The position numbers and the translations under genes were made by a program. Shown here piece after piece: positions 39,911 to 48,045 of a stretch of DNA of 64,000 nucleotides. The notes beneath the pieces are model-generated. The model did not search any database. It saw nothing but the letters and a program-made list of their open reading frames with translations, and was not told where the DNA came from. Position 1 is the first letter of the stretch, and each line of letters opens with the position of its first letter. The DNA comes from Apiosordaria backusii. Taxonomy: Eukaryota; Ascomycota; Sordariomycetes; Sordariales; Lasiosphaeriaceae. The stretch lies in contig JAUKTV010000030.1 in NCBI GenBank assembly GCA_030549205.1, forward strand, positions 1-64,000, given 5' to 3'.

Positions 39911-40702
39911 ATTTTAATAGAAAGATAAGTATTAACGGTTAGTTTTTATTTATTACGATATTTAATAATATATAGAAGTATATTATTGATTGTACTATTT
40001 GTTTTAATTAAAAGTTTATATCCTTTAAAGTACTGTTGGTAATAAAGTAGAACGAAATATTATAAGTTATAATCGAAATGGTTAAGGAGTTTATAAAAGT
40101 AGTTAAAGCTATAAAGACGATATTAAGTATACTGTTATTAACCTTTAATTAATTAAGTATATAGAAGCTATAGTAGACCTATATTTATTAAATACTATAG
40201 TATAATATACCTTTTCTTTAGCAATCTTTATATATAATTTAAAAGTACGTTAGCTTTATAAATAACGATATACAATCCCGGTCAGTACTATAGTAGAATT
40301 TTTAACTATCTATTAAGGACTTATAGGGTATAGTAATCTTTAGCCTTAACTGTTTAGGACTAGGTTTAAAAGATATAGCCTTTAATGATAGCTACTTATA
40401 TATTATAACTATCTTAGCCCTTATTATACCTTAGAATATTCTTTTCTATATAAGCTTAGAGAAGAAAAAGATAAGATTTATAATTATATTTAAATAGGTA
40501 TATAAGTACCTTAGTAGCTTTAGTATAATTAGATAGTAGATATTATTAATAAGTAGCCTTTAATAAGTTAACTTTAAATAGCCTTAACTATAATAGCATT
40601 ATTAAAGACTAATTGTATATTATTAAAGAAATCTCTAGTAAACGCTATAATAGGCTGTAAAGACAAACGTCGGTATTAAAACAGTCCTAAATTAAACGAT
40701 AA
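39911..40702 (+). other. Internal segment of element F between insertions D and E
   Basis: About 790 bp of AT-rich, RIPed sequence continuing F. No motif securely readable. 40,703-40,707 (TAATA) is the left TSD of element E. Confidence 0.5.
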
Positions 40703-40808
40703 TAATATGTCACGACCTTGGACACGGGAGGACGCAGACTTAACAGACGAGCCAATGGGAAGAGTGTATTACGACGGAAGGGACCCCTGTAGGTAGCCAA
40801 TCAGAGGA

Positions 40809-40907
40809 GGACCGATGGACCGGTGCGTAGGAGACGGTCCAGCGGTCCAGGACAACCACTCATGGAGGGACCGATGGACCGGTACGCTATGAACGGTCCA
40901 GCGGTCC
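40809..40907. promoter_or_regulatory. Paired CCG/CGG inverted repeats in U3 of element E
   Basis: Two units about 59 bp apart. In each, a 14-bp arm GGACCGATGGACCG (40,809-40,822; 40,868-40,881), a 12-nt loop, and a matching arm CGGTCCAGCGGTCC (40,835-40,848; 40,894-40,907), with one mismatch per stem. Each arm holds two CCG or CGG triplets spaced by 5 nt. Arms are conserved between units while loops differ. The same array is in the 3' LTR about 6.93 kb away. CGG triplets are classical half-sites for Zn2Cys6 proteins. Function is inferred. Confidence 0.7.
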
Positions 40908-40924
40908 ATGAGGATTGCAGGTCC

Positions 40925-40931
40925 ATATATA
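40925..40931 (+). promoter_or_regulatory. TATA box of element E LTR
   Basis: ATATATA between the U3 hairpins and the presumed start of R; about 40 nt before AGTATGCAA (40,965-40,973), the proposed mRNA 5' end. Confidence 0.6.
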
Positions 40932-41113
40932 CGGAGGAACTAGATAGCTTGTAGATAGTTCCGCAGTATGCAATCACAGCTTGTATTCACGGTATCTTGT
41001 GTTTACATTGAGACATCTTGTTGTGCACTGTTTAGCTGCACCGAACCAATTGTCAGAAGTTACCTTCAACCGAGTATCCCTTTCAGAGGTTCTGTACAGG
41101 GGTTCGTCACACG

Positions 41114-41122
41114 TTGCATACT
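41114..41122 (+). other. Self-priming primer-binding site of element E
   Basis: TTGCATACT starts two nt after the 5' LTR and is an exact complement of AGTATGCAA at 40,965-40,973 in the LTR. No tRNA 3'-end complement (TGG...) is present at the LTR edge. In the Tf1/sushi group the first about 11 nt of the mRNA prime reverse transcription in just this way. Confidence 0.65.
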
Positions 41123-41164
41123 CACTTCAACTCTGTCACGGATAAGTTGAAGGTACCCATCACC

Positions 41165-43318
41165 ATGGCGGACAACAAAGAAAGCCCTCAAGCCGTTCTG
41201 ATTCGACTCAACGCTCGCGTCAAGGAGCTCGAGGATGCGGTCCAGCAGACCCAGGACCAAGTCGTCGCCGTTGGTCGCCTGGATCACCGCGATAATCAGC
41301 TGGCCAAGATCGAGGCCCCCGAACGCTATGGTGGCGGAAAAGGAGAGCTTGGAGGGTTCCTGATCCAGCTCAAGACCTATTTTCGGTACTATCCTACTCG
41401 TTTCCCTGACGAGGAGTCCAAGGTCACCTACGCGGCATCTCGACTCAAGGACAAGGCTCTCGCGTGGTTTGAGCCCATCCTGAACGACTATTACGAGAAC
41501 GACGACGCAGGCATCAGGAAGGACATCACTAGGGAGTGCTTCGAGACCTTCAAGAAGTTCGAAGCCCGCATCAAGGAAGTCTTCGGAGAGTACGACGAGG
41601 CTCGCCGAGCCCAGGAGAGACTCGCCAACATGCGCCAAACCCGGTCTGCAGCTGACTATGCTGCCACCTTCAAGACCGACGCCCTGCGCAGCGAGATCAA
41701 TGACGAAGGCTTGATGCAGCTTTTCTACAACGGACTCAAGGACGAAGTGAAGGACGAGTTGTACAAGGAGGAGAGACCGGACACCATCGACAAATACATC
41801 GCTACAGCCATTCGTATCGACGACCGGCAGTTTCAACGCCGGATGGAGAAAAGAGGAACGCGTGCAAACCCAGGACAACACCGTGGCTCCGGAGGCTACC
41901 GAGCCAACGACAAGAAGAAACGCTACACCACAAGCGTGTCTGGAACCACTCACGCGGGACCTATGGAGATTGACGCAGTTCAGAAGCGGTTCAAGGGGAA
42001 GAACAACGTCAAGTGCTTCAACTGCGGGAAGACGGGGCATTTCAAGAGAGACTGTCGGGCACCCAAACAGCTCAGCTGGAAGGAAAAGGAGGCGGCGGCA
42101 GTTGCGAAGACAACGCGGGTTGTTGAGATCTCAAGCATTGAGTACGGCAACGATGGATTCCTGGACTCAGCGGACGACTACACCGACAGCAACTACGAGC
42201 ATGAGACTCAGGAAGGAGATTTAACAGTCGACTCTGAGGGAGAAGACCGTGTTGTGGGACAAGAACTGCCGACCAGGGGAGCCACCAGGCTAGAGGAAAG
42301 CACGGCTCCAGGACCCTCTGAGGAAACCTTGCGGAGACTAAGGCGGGTTTTCACCTCGACAGTCCTCTCGAGTTTAGACACGGGGGAGACCCTGAGGCAG
42401 GCCGAGGAGCGAGTTCAAAGGCTCGAGGAAGAGTTGGCAGAACTTCGGAACCAGCGAGAAGCAAGTGAACGACACTACCGCGACCTCGAGGACAAGATGG
42501 CGCAAACCATGGCCAACAACCAACCGCTCGCACAGCTGTGGCAGGGCAACGAGCGTTGGATCGTTCCAGAAGAAGAGTTCGGCCAAGAGTTCGCACTACT
42601 CAACAAGGATGAGGAGGTCTGGGATGAGTTTTGGGCATCACGACCAGTAGCCAGCACCGGACTCGCGCTGACGCCAGGAGAGGTTCCGGAGTGGGGGTGG
42701 TATACTCCGTGCGAAGGAGACACTCCACAAGTTCATCCACGACATCCGGAACACAGGAGAGTGCCATGGTTCCAGTGCGTCGCTCATGGATGCGCGGAAC
42801 ACTACCAGTCAAAGACCCTCAACGGGCACTGGCCGGTCAGAGAGGTCACCCAGACAGACCAACCGGTACCGGTGTCGAGGACTCTCGCAAGGTGGGGAGC
42901 GCCGGACGAAGAATTGAACGATTATTTCCTGTGGAAACAGGAGGATCCAGTCAAGCGGGAGGAACTCCAGGTCATACAGGTCACACCCAGGTACGCAAGG
43001 TGCTGCCTGGAGTGGGTAACAGGATGGGGAGAGAACACCGCCAACGAGAAGGAATATGGTTTGACGTGGTGTAAGAGTGCCGATTGCGCTTTCCATCTGC
43101 GAGCAAAGGCCCGGAAATACCACGAGGCCAGCCCCAAAGTACATAAGGCACGCAACAAGAAGAAGAATAGTGCCAGGAACAAGAAGTGGAAGGAAGCTCA
43201 ACGACGATGGTTAGCCGATTTCGAGCTGCTGGACAGTTCGGCGAAGGAGGACGCTCTGGAGGCACAACAACAGTCGGGAAAAGGGCCACGGCCTTTCGCG
43301 GAGGCCGCAAACCTCTAA
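41165..43318 (+). CDS. gag: Gag of gypsy element E, 717 aa
   Basis: Starts at the ATG in CACCATGG; a longer frame back to 41,114 would need a TTG start inside the PBS. Residues about 50-250 are a retrotransposon Gag capsid domain (AWFEPIL, FNNG-like segments). A CCHC zinc knuckle CFNCGKTGHFKRDC lies at about 284-297, followed by a coiled coil (AEERVQRLEEELAELRNQRE) near 418-440. The 3' half is an unusual extension with two modules of spacing C-x4-C-x2-H-x8-H at 538-555 and 636-653, then a basic stretch. Gag forms the virus-like particle and packages RNA. The last 36 nt overlap the pol frame beyond the slippery site. Much larger than ordinary Ty3 Gag because of the extension. Confidence 0.93.
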   Translation: MADNKESPQAVLIRLNARVKELEDAVQQTQDQVVAVGRLDHRDNQLAKIEAPERYGGGKGELGGFLIQLKTYFRYYPTRFPDEESKVTYAASRLKDKALAWFEPILNDYYENDDAGIRKDITRECFETFKKFEARIKEVFGEYDEARRAQERLANMRQTRSAADYAATFKTDALRSEINDEGLMQLFYNGLKDEVKDELYKEERPDTIDKYIATAIRIDDRQFQRRMEKRGTRANPGQHRGSGGYRANDKKKRYTTSVSGTTHAGPMEIDAVQKRFKGKNNVKCFNCGKTGHFKRDCRAPKQLSWKEKEAAAVAKTTRVVEISSIEYGNDGFLDSADDYTDSNYEHETQEGDLTVDSEGEDRVVGQELPTRGATRLEESTAPGPSEETLRRLRRVFTSTVLSSLDTGETLRQAEERVQRLEEELAELRNQREASERHYRDLEDKMAQTMANNQPLAQLWQGNERWIVPEEEFGQEFALLNKDEEVWDEFWASRPVASTGLALTPGEVPEWGWYTPCEGDTPQVHPRHPEHRRVPWFQCVAHGCAEHYQSKTLNGHWPVREVTQTDQPVPVSRTLARWGAPDEELNDYFLWKQEDPVKREELQVIQVTPRYARCCLEWVTGWGENTANEKEYGLTWCKSADCAFHLRAKARKYHEASPKVHKARNKKKNSARNKKWKEAQRRWLADFELLDSSAKEDALEAQQQSGKGPRPFAEAANL

Positions 43319-46300
43319 AGGACCACGAGCAACACATCAGCGAGGTCGCTGCTGTACGGAGGAGGGGCATGAAAGACAAAAGATTGCGAGTAGCAGCGCG
43401 TTGGAAGGGTTTCCAAACGCAAGCACTCGTGGACAGTGGAGCAGAAGCGGACTTGATTTCACCAAGATTTGTGCAACAAGCCCGGGTTCCATGGAAAAAG
43501 AAGGAGGAAGAGGTCGTCATGAAGGGACCCTTCCCTACACAGTTGGTAACCAGAGAAACGTTGCCACTGAACATCACAGTGTCAGGAAAAACAACGACAG
43601 TGATTTTCGACATCGTGGATATGGGGCCAGAGAAGGACATGATCCTGGGGCAGCCATGGCACGAGGACTACAACCCAGACATCGATTGGAAGGATGGTGG
43701 CCACCTACGACCGAGGACATATCGGGAGTATCCAACCAACGATGGGAGATCAGGAGCACGGCAGGAGCAGAGTGTGAGACAAGCACCCTCCACGGCACCA
43801 CCGCAAGGGACACGGGAGATATTAGTGTACTCAATCGACACAGGCGGCAAGATCGAAGAAGTAGGGTTGGTAGGGACAGTTGCGTTGGTGGAAATTGCGG
43901 CAGCAATGAAGGACAAATACGCCTATTACAACAGTTTGAAGAAAAACGAGAAGAAGGAGGTACCGCCGGAATATCAGGGGCATCCGGTGTTCACGGCGAA
44001 ACACCTTCAGGGTCTACCAGATAGGGGACCATGGGACCATGAGATCAAGCTCAAGGACGGAGCAAAGCTCAAGCTTTTTCAGGTCTACCACACCAACGAC
44101 AAACAGAGTGAAGAGTTGCGGAAGTATTTGGACGAGAATCTCAAGAGAGGGCACATCAGACCATCCACATCGCCAGCTGGATATCCTGTTTTCTTCGTGC
44201 CGAAGAAGGATGGGAGTCCACGACTGTGTGTGGATTATCGACAGCTGAATCAGGAGACGGTGAAGAACGGTTACCCACTACCGCTGATTTCGCGGCTGCG
44301 AAGTCAACTGTCAGGGGCACGATGGTTCACCAGGCTTGATATGCCAGTCGGGTACGCGCACATACGAATCAAGGAGGGAGACGAATGGAAGACGGCTTTT
44401 CGCACGCCTTACGGGCATTTCGAGTATCTCGTCATGCCGTTCGGGCTTACAAACGCACCAGCGACTTTCCAGGCCCTCGTTGATCACACGATTCGCAAGT
44501 ATCTCGACAAAACAGCAGTTTGTTATCTCGACGACGTTCTCATCTACTCACGCACTCTGGAGGAACACAAACAGCACGTCAAGGAAATTTTGGACGCGCT
44601 ACATGGAGCAGGACTATCGGTCAACAAGGACAAGAGCGAGTTCCATGTGCAAGAGACGGTCTATCTCGGGTACCTGATCTCGCCAGGAGAAGTGCGAATG
44701 GAACCAGGGAAGATCGCGGCAGTCAAGGACTGGCCGAGACCACAAGGAGAAACACCCGAACAACTGAAGACTAGGGTTCGAGAGTTTCTGGGATTTACGA
44801 ACTTTTATCGAATGTTCATACGGAATTACGGCGCTATCGCGAAGCCATTGAACGACCTAACCAAGAAGGACGCCGAGTTCAAGTGGGGGGAAGCACAGGA
44901 GCAGGCTTTTCAGGCCATCAAAGACGCTATTGTGGCCGACCCAGTGCTCAAGCTTCCTGACCCAGGAAGGCCTTTCGAGGTCGAAACAGATGCTTCCGAC
45001 TACGCCATCGGAGGACAGCTGGGACAACGAGACGAGGATGGGAAGTTGCATCCGGTAGCATTCTTTTCGAAGAAGCTGGAGGGACCACGCAAGAACTACC
45101 CTATCCACGACAAAGAGCTGCTTGCCATCATTGAGGCTTTCGAGGAGTGGAGACCATATCTCAGCGGGACCAACTATGAGGTGCAGGTCTACACGGATCA
45201 CAAAAACTTGAAGTATTTCACTACTACCAAGGTCCTCAACGCCAGGCAAGGCAGGTGGTCAGAATTCCTGTCTGAGTTCAATTTTCAGATTCATTACAAG
45301 AAGGGATCCGAGAACGCGAGAGCGGACGCTCTAAGCAGAAGGGCGGACCACCACGAGGAAAAAGTGGCGGAGGAATCGCCACCATTGCTGCAGGAGACAG
45401 CAGAAGGCACACTGAGGCACCCGCTCCAGCAGTGGGCTGAGTGTTGTGCAGTGTACCGAGAAGAATCAACAGCCAACAAGTATCAGAGCAACATCGGCAG
45501 TGACGAGCAGGAACGATGGGCTGAACTGGAATCTTTGGGGATCCAGAAGGACGACAATTACCGGCTCTGGTATCACAATCGAGCTTATGTCGAACCAGAA
45601 CAGCGGAAGGCATTGATTCGGGAGATCCACGAGTCGAAGCTCGGAGGACACATGGGAGTGGCCAAGACAACAGAGAAGATCAAACAACACTTCAATTGGC
45701 CCGGACTAAGAAAAGATGTTGAGGAAACGCTGCGAGAATGTGACCTTTGCAGAAGAACGAAGGCAGAAAGACACAAGCCTTACGGATTCTTGGAGCCATT
45801 ACCAGTGGCAGAACAACCATGGAGCTCAGTGACGATGGACTTTATCACTAAGCTACCACACTCCAAGGACACGGTCACAGGAATCAAGTACGACAGCATC
45901 CTCACGGTCGTCGACAGGCTCACCAAGTGGGCATACTTCCTGCCCTACAGGGAGACTTGGACGGCAGAACAATTGGCGGATGTGGTGTTTCGGAACGTCA
46001 CGGCGACACACACATGGCCAAGGGAATTCATCACGGATCGCGACACCAAGTTCGTGTCGAAGTTTTGGAAAGCTCTAATGGAGCAAGTGGGAGTGAAGAG
46101 CAAGGCGTCGTCAGCATATCACCCGCAGACGGACGGCCAGACGGAGAGACTCAACCAGATTGTCGAACAATACCTTCGGAACTACATCAATTTCGAACAG
46201 GACAACTGGGTTGAACTCTTGCCAGCGGCTCAACTCGCGTACAATACGGCACCCACGGAAACGACAAAAGTCACACCATTCTTCGCGAACTACGGTTTCG

Positions 46301-47064
46301 AGGCGGACCTACGACAAGGACCAGAGGCAAGAGTGCCTAGGGCGGCAGCAAAAGCAGGGAAGCTACACATGCTGCACGCCAAACTCAGAAAAGAACTCGA
46401 GTTCGTTCGGGAGCGCATGCGCAAGTACTACAACGTCAAACGGCTCGAGGGACCTCGCTTGAAGAGGGGGGATAAAGTGTTTCTTTCAACACGGAACTTA
46501 CGCACAAAACGACCAAGTAAGAAACTGGACCACAGGAGGGTGGGACCTTTCACGATCGAAGAAAGAGTATCGGAAACAGCGTTCAGACTCAGATTGCCAG
46601 ACACCATGCGACTACGATCGGGTACCTTTCACGTTTCACTCCTGGAACCGGCACCAAGGGCTGCCAGCCCGGACACTCAAATTGAAGCCGAGGACGAGGA
46701 AGAGGAGTACGATGTGGAAGAGGTCTTAGATTCGCGCATTAACAACGGACAGCTGGAGTATTTGGTTAGCTGGTTGGACTACCCGGCTACGGATAACTCA
46801 TGGGAACCAGCAACAAACCTTAGCTGTCCTGAGAAGTTGGAAGAGTTCCATCGGAGGAACCCTGAACGACCAAGGGTGGAGAATGCCGCGAGGGGCCAGC
46901 AGCCGGGTCGGGAGGAAGACCAAGAACGGCCCCGCTCGCGAGGCAGCACTCCCATTGGCAAAATCTTGGTCCAGCCAACCCAACTGTGCGGAGGTCCAGT
47001 CGAAAGAGGAATCAAGACTTGGGGAGGGCGCAGCGACAGACACGCTAGGCGGCAGCTGGGCTGA
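43171..47064 (+). CDS. pol: Pol polyprotein of gypsy element E: PR-RT-RNase H-integrase-chromodomain
   Basis: Open from 43,171 (after TAG at 43,168), in the -1 frame relative to gag, and probably translated only as Gag-Pol. Residues below count from 43,186. Aspartic protease: ALVDSGAEADL, Asp83. RT: LCVDYRQLN, MPFGLTNAPATFQ, active site YLDD 447-450. RNase H: TDASDYAIGG, IHDKELLAI, YTDHKNLKYF. Integrase: HHCC zinc domain (H...H...CDLCRR), catalytic Asp885, Asp951, Glu987 with D-65-D-35-E spacing, then a GPF-containing C-terminal module (RRVGPFTIEE). The C-terminal chromodomain (about 1175-1228: YDVEEVLDSR, YLVSWLDY, NSWEPATNL) may guide integration into heterochromatin. No stop or frameshift interrupts it; all catalytic residues present. 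Confidence 0.97.
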   Translation, partial: CQEQEVEGSSTTMVSRFRAAGQFGEGGRSGGTTTVGKRATAFRGGRKPLKDHEQHISEVAAVRRRGMKDKRLRVAARWKGFQTQALVDSGAEADLISPRFVQQARVPWKKKEEEVVMKGPFPTQLVTRETLPLNITVSGKTTTVIFDIVDMGPEKDMILGQPWHEDYNPDIDWKDGGHLRPRTYREYPTNDGRSGARQEQSVRQAPSTAPPQGTREILVYSIDTGGKIEEVGLVGTVALVEIAAAMKDKYAYYNSLKKNEKKEVPPEYQGHPVFTAKHLQGLPDRGPWDHEIKLKDGAKLKLFQVYHTNDKQSEELRKYLDENLKRGHIRPSTSPAGYPVFFVPKKDGSPRLCVDYRQLNQETVKNGYPLPLISRLRSQLSGARWFTRLDMPVGYAHIRIKEGDEWKTAFRTPYGHFEYLVMPFGLTNAPATFQALVDHTIRKYLDKTAVCYLDDVLIYSRTLEEHKQHVKEILDALHGAGLSVNKDKSEFHVQETVYLGYLISPGEVRMEPGKIAAVKDWPRPQGETPEQLKTRVREFLGFTNFYRMFIRNYGAIAKPLNDLTKKDAEFKWGEAQEQAFQAIKDAIVADPVLKLPDPGRPFEVETDASDYAIGGQLGQRDEDGKLHPVAFFSKKLEGPRKNYPIHDKELLAIIEAFEEWRPYLSGTNYEVQVYTDHKNLKYFTTTKVLNARQGRWSEFLSEFNFQIHYKKGSENARADALSRRADHHEEKVAEESPPLLQETAEGTLRHPLQQWAECCAVYREESTANKYQSNIGSDEQERWAELESLGIQKDDNYRLWYHNRAYVEPEQRKALIREIHESKLGGHMGVAKTTEKIKQHFNWPGLRKDVEETLRECDLCRRTKAERHKPYGFLEPLPVAEQPWSSVTMDFITKLPHSKDTVTGIKYDSILTVVDRLTKWAYFLPYRETWTAEQLADVVFRNVTATHTWPREFITDRDTKFVSKFWKALMEQVGVKSKASSAYHPQTDGQTERLNQIVEQYLRNYINFEQDNWVELLPAAQLAYNTAPTETTKVTPFFANYGFEADLRQGPEARVPRAAAKAGKLHMLHAKLRKELEFVRERMRKYYNVKRLEGPRLKRGDKVFLSTRNLRTKRPSKKLDHRRVGPFTIEERVSETAFRLRLPDTMRLRSGTFHVSLLEPAPRAASPDTQIEAEDEEEEYDVEEVLDSRINNGQLEYLVSWLDYPATDNSWEPATNLSCPEKLEEFHRRNPERPRVENAARGQQPGREEDQERPRSRGSTPIGKILVQPTQLCGGPVERGIKTWGGRSDRHARRQLG
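43276..43307 (+). promoter_or_regulatory. -1 ribosomal frameshift signal between gag and pol of element E
   Basis: Heptamer G GGA AAA at 43,276-43,282 is in the gag reading phase (X XXY YYZ). A 6-nt spacer follows, then a perfect 6-bp stem CGGCCT (43,289-43,294) / AGGCCG (43,302-43,307) with a 7-nt loop. A -1 slip here enters the pol frame, which is open from 43,171 and lacks a well-placed ATG. Confidence 0.65.
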
Positions 47065-47521
47065 GGGAGCAGGAGGCGACGAAGCAAGGAGTTGTGCTTC
47101 TTCCTCCATCATACCGCGGTTAAACAGCTTGGCCTCGCGGTCGCGAAGGGACCGGCGGGTACGCTTAAGCCGCGCCAGGCGAGCTGCGAGGGAGGACAAC
47201 TGGTTTTCAAGTTCTTCTTCCTCCTTCTCGAGCTCCTGTTGCACCTCGAGGTTACGGGCAACTAGCGGACGGTCAGGCAACAAGAACAAAGGGAGGAGAC
47301 AAGAACTCACGGGCGGAGCCCACATCCATGCCGTCACAAGGGATTTTCAGGCGGACGCATTCACTGCAACGGTTGGAGCCCTGTGCCAGGACACAAGGAA
47401 GATTCTGGTTAAAACAACGAGTACACGGCATAATCTCGCAACCACGCCCTACAATCGACAAGGAAAGGGCCGTGGCTTGATCGGTCTTGCGATGACGCTT
47501 TTTCTGTACACGATGAGACAT
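46798..47521 (-). CDS. Antisense Zn2Cys6-coiled-coil protein encoded by element E, 2 exons, 224 aa
   Basis: Exon 1 is 47,521-47,311 and exon 2 is 47,261-46,798. The 49-nt intron 47,262-47,310 has GTGAGT donor, CTGAC branch and CTAG acceptor, and splicing gives 225 codons exactly. A basic N-terminus (MSHRVQKKRHRK) is followed by CTRCFNQNLPC at 33-43 and CSECVRLKIPC at 52-62, i.e. C-x2-C-x6-C-x8-C-x2-C-x6-C, the Zn(II)2Cys6 pattern. A leucine/glutamate/arginine-rich coiled coil spans about 73-118, then an acidic Pro/Ser-rich tail. Zn2Cys6 plus linker plus coiled coil is the DNA-binding and dimerisation layout of Gal4-type regulators. The 3' 267 nt overlap the end of pol in antisense. A nuclear DNA-binding role is inference. 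Similar orphan fungal predicted proteins are known to me, but I cannot confirm their element association. Confidence 0.72.
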
Positions 47522-47620
47522 GGCGACGGATAAGAGGTAAAGGGGCATCACTTACCAGGAAAAAGAAGGAAGCAGTAGGGTTTTGAGCGAAACGAGAATT
47601 GGCCGCCGAGACGTCGACCT

Positions 47621-47631
47621 AGGAGGAGGGG
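47621..47631 (+). other. Polypurine tract of element E
   Basis: AGGAGGAGGGG, five nt before the 3' LTR; plus-strand primer. Confidence 0.75.
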
Positions 47632-47636
47632 CATCG

Positions 47637-48040
47637 TGTCACGACCTTGGACACGGGAGGACGCAGACTTAACAGACGAGCCAATGGGAAGAGTGTATTA
47701 CGACGGAAGGGACCCCTGTAGGTAGCCAATCAGAGGAGGACCGATGGACCGGTGCGTAGGAGACGGTCCAGCGGTCCAGGACAACCACTCATGGAGGGAC
47801 CGATGGACCGGTACGCTATGAACGGTCCAGCGGTCCATGAGGATTGCAGGTCCATATATACGGAGGAACTAGATAGCTTGTAGATAGTTCCGCAGTATGC
47901 AATCACAGCTTGTATTCACGGTATCTTGTGTTTACATTGAGACATCTTGTTGTGCACTGTTTAGCTGCACCGAACCAATTGTCAGAAGTTACCTTCAACC
48001 GAGTATCCCTTTCAGAGGTTCTGTACAGGGGTTCGTCACA
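47637..48040 (+). repeat. 3' LTR of element E (404 bp)
   Basis: Direct repeat of 40,708-41,111 with no difference seen. Lies directly upstream (in antisense) of the Zn2Cys6 gene start at 47,521, so it could serve as its promoter. Followed by the TAATA target duplication. Confidence 0.97.
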
Positions 48041-48045
48041 TAATA

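Larger units (their letters stand above)
40708..41111 (+). repeat. 5' LTR of element E (404 bp)
   Basis: TGTCACGACC... to ...GTTCGTCACA. U3 contains two CCG/CGG hairpins and a TATA box at 40,925-40,931. I found no difference from 47,637-48,040. Confidence 0.97.
40708..48040 (+). mobile_element. Element E: intact Ty3/gypsy chromovirus with antisense gene
   Basis: 7,333 bp, GC-balanced and free of RIP, with perfect TAATA duplications (40,703-40,707 and 48,041-48,045) and 404-bp LTRs (TG...CA) that look identical base for base. Carries open gag and pol with all enzymatic domains, polypurine tract, a Tf1-like self-priming site, a -1 frameshift signal and a spliced gene on the opposite strand. 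Structure and chromodomain place it with fungal chromoviruses (Tf1/sushi-type). Likely competent for transposition or very recently so. Confidence 0.97.

Noticed and set aside
41066..42040. 324-aa frame antisense to gag
   Set aside because: Mirror of gag codon bias, has no motif and begins and ends without regulatory signals; unlike the 46,798-47,521 antisense gene it has no intron or cysteine pattern.
44857..45690. Antisense frames across RT/RNase H of element E
   Set aside because: Composition is the reverse image of conserved pol codons; no independent features.
46883..47533. + strand frame of 216 aa (Ser/Arg rich) after pol
   Set aside because: It is the complement of the antisense Zn2Cys6 gene, low-complexity Ser/Arg, no motif.
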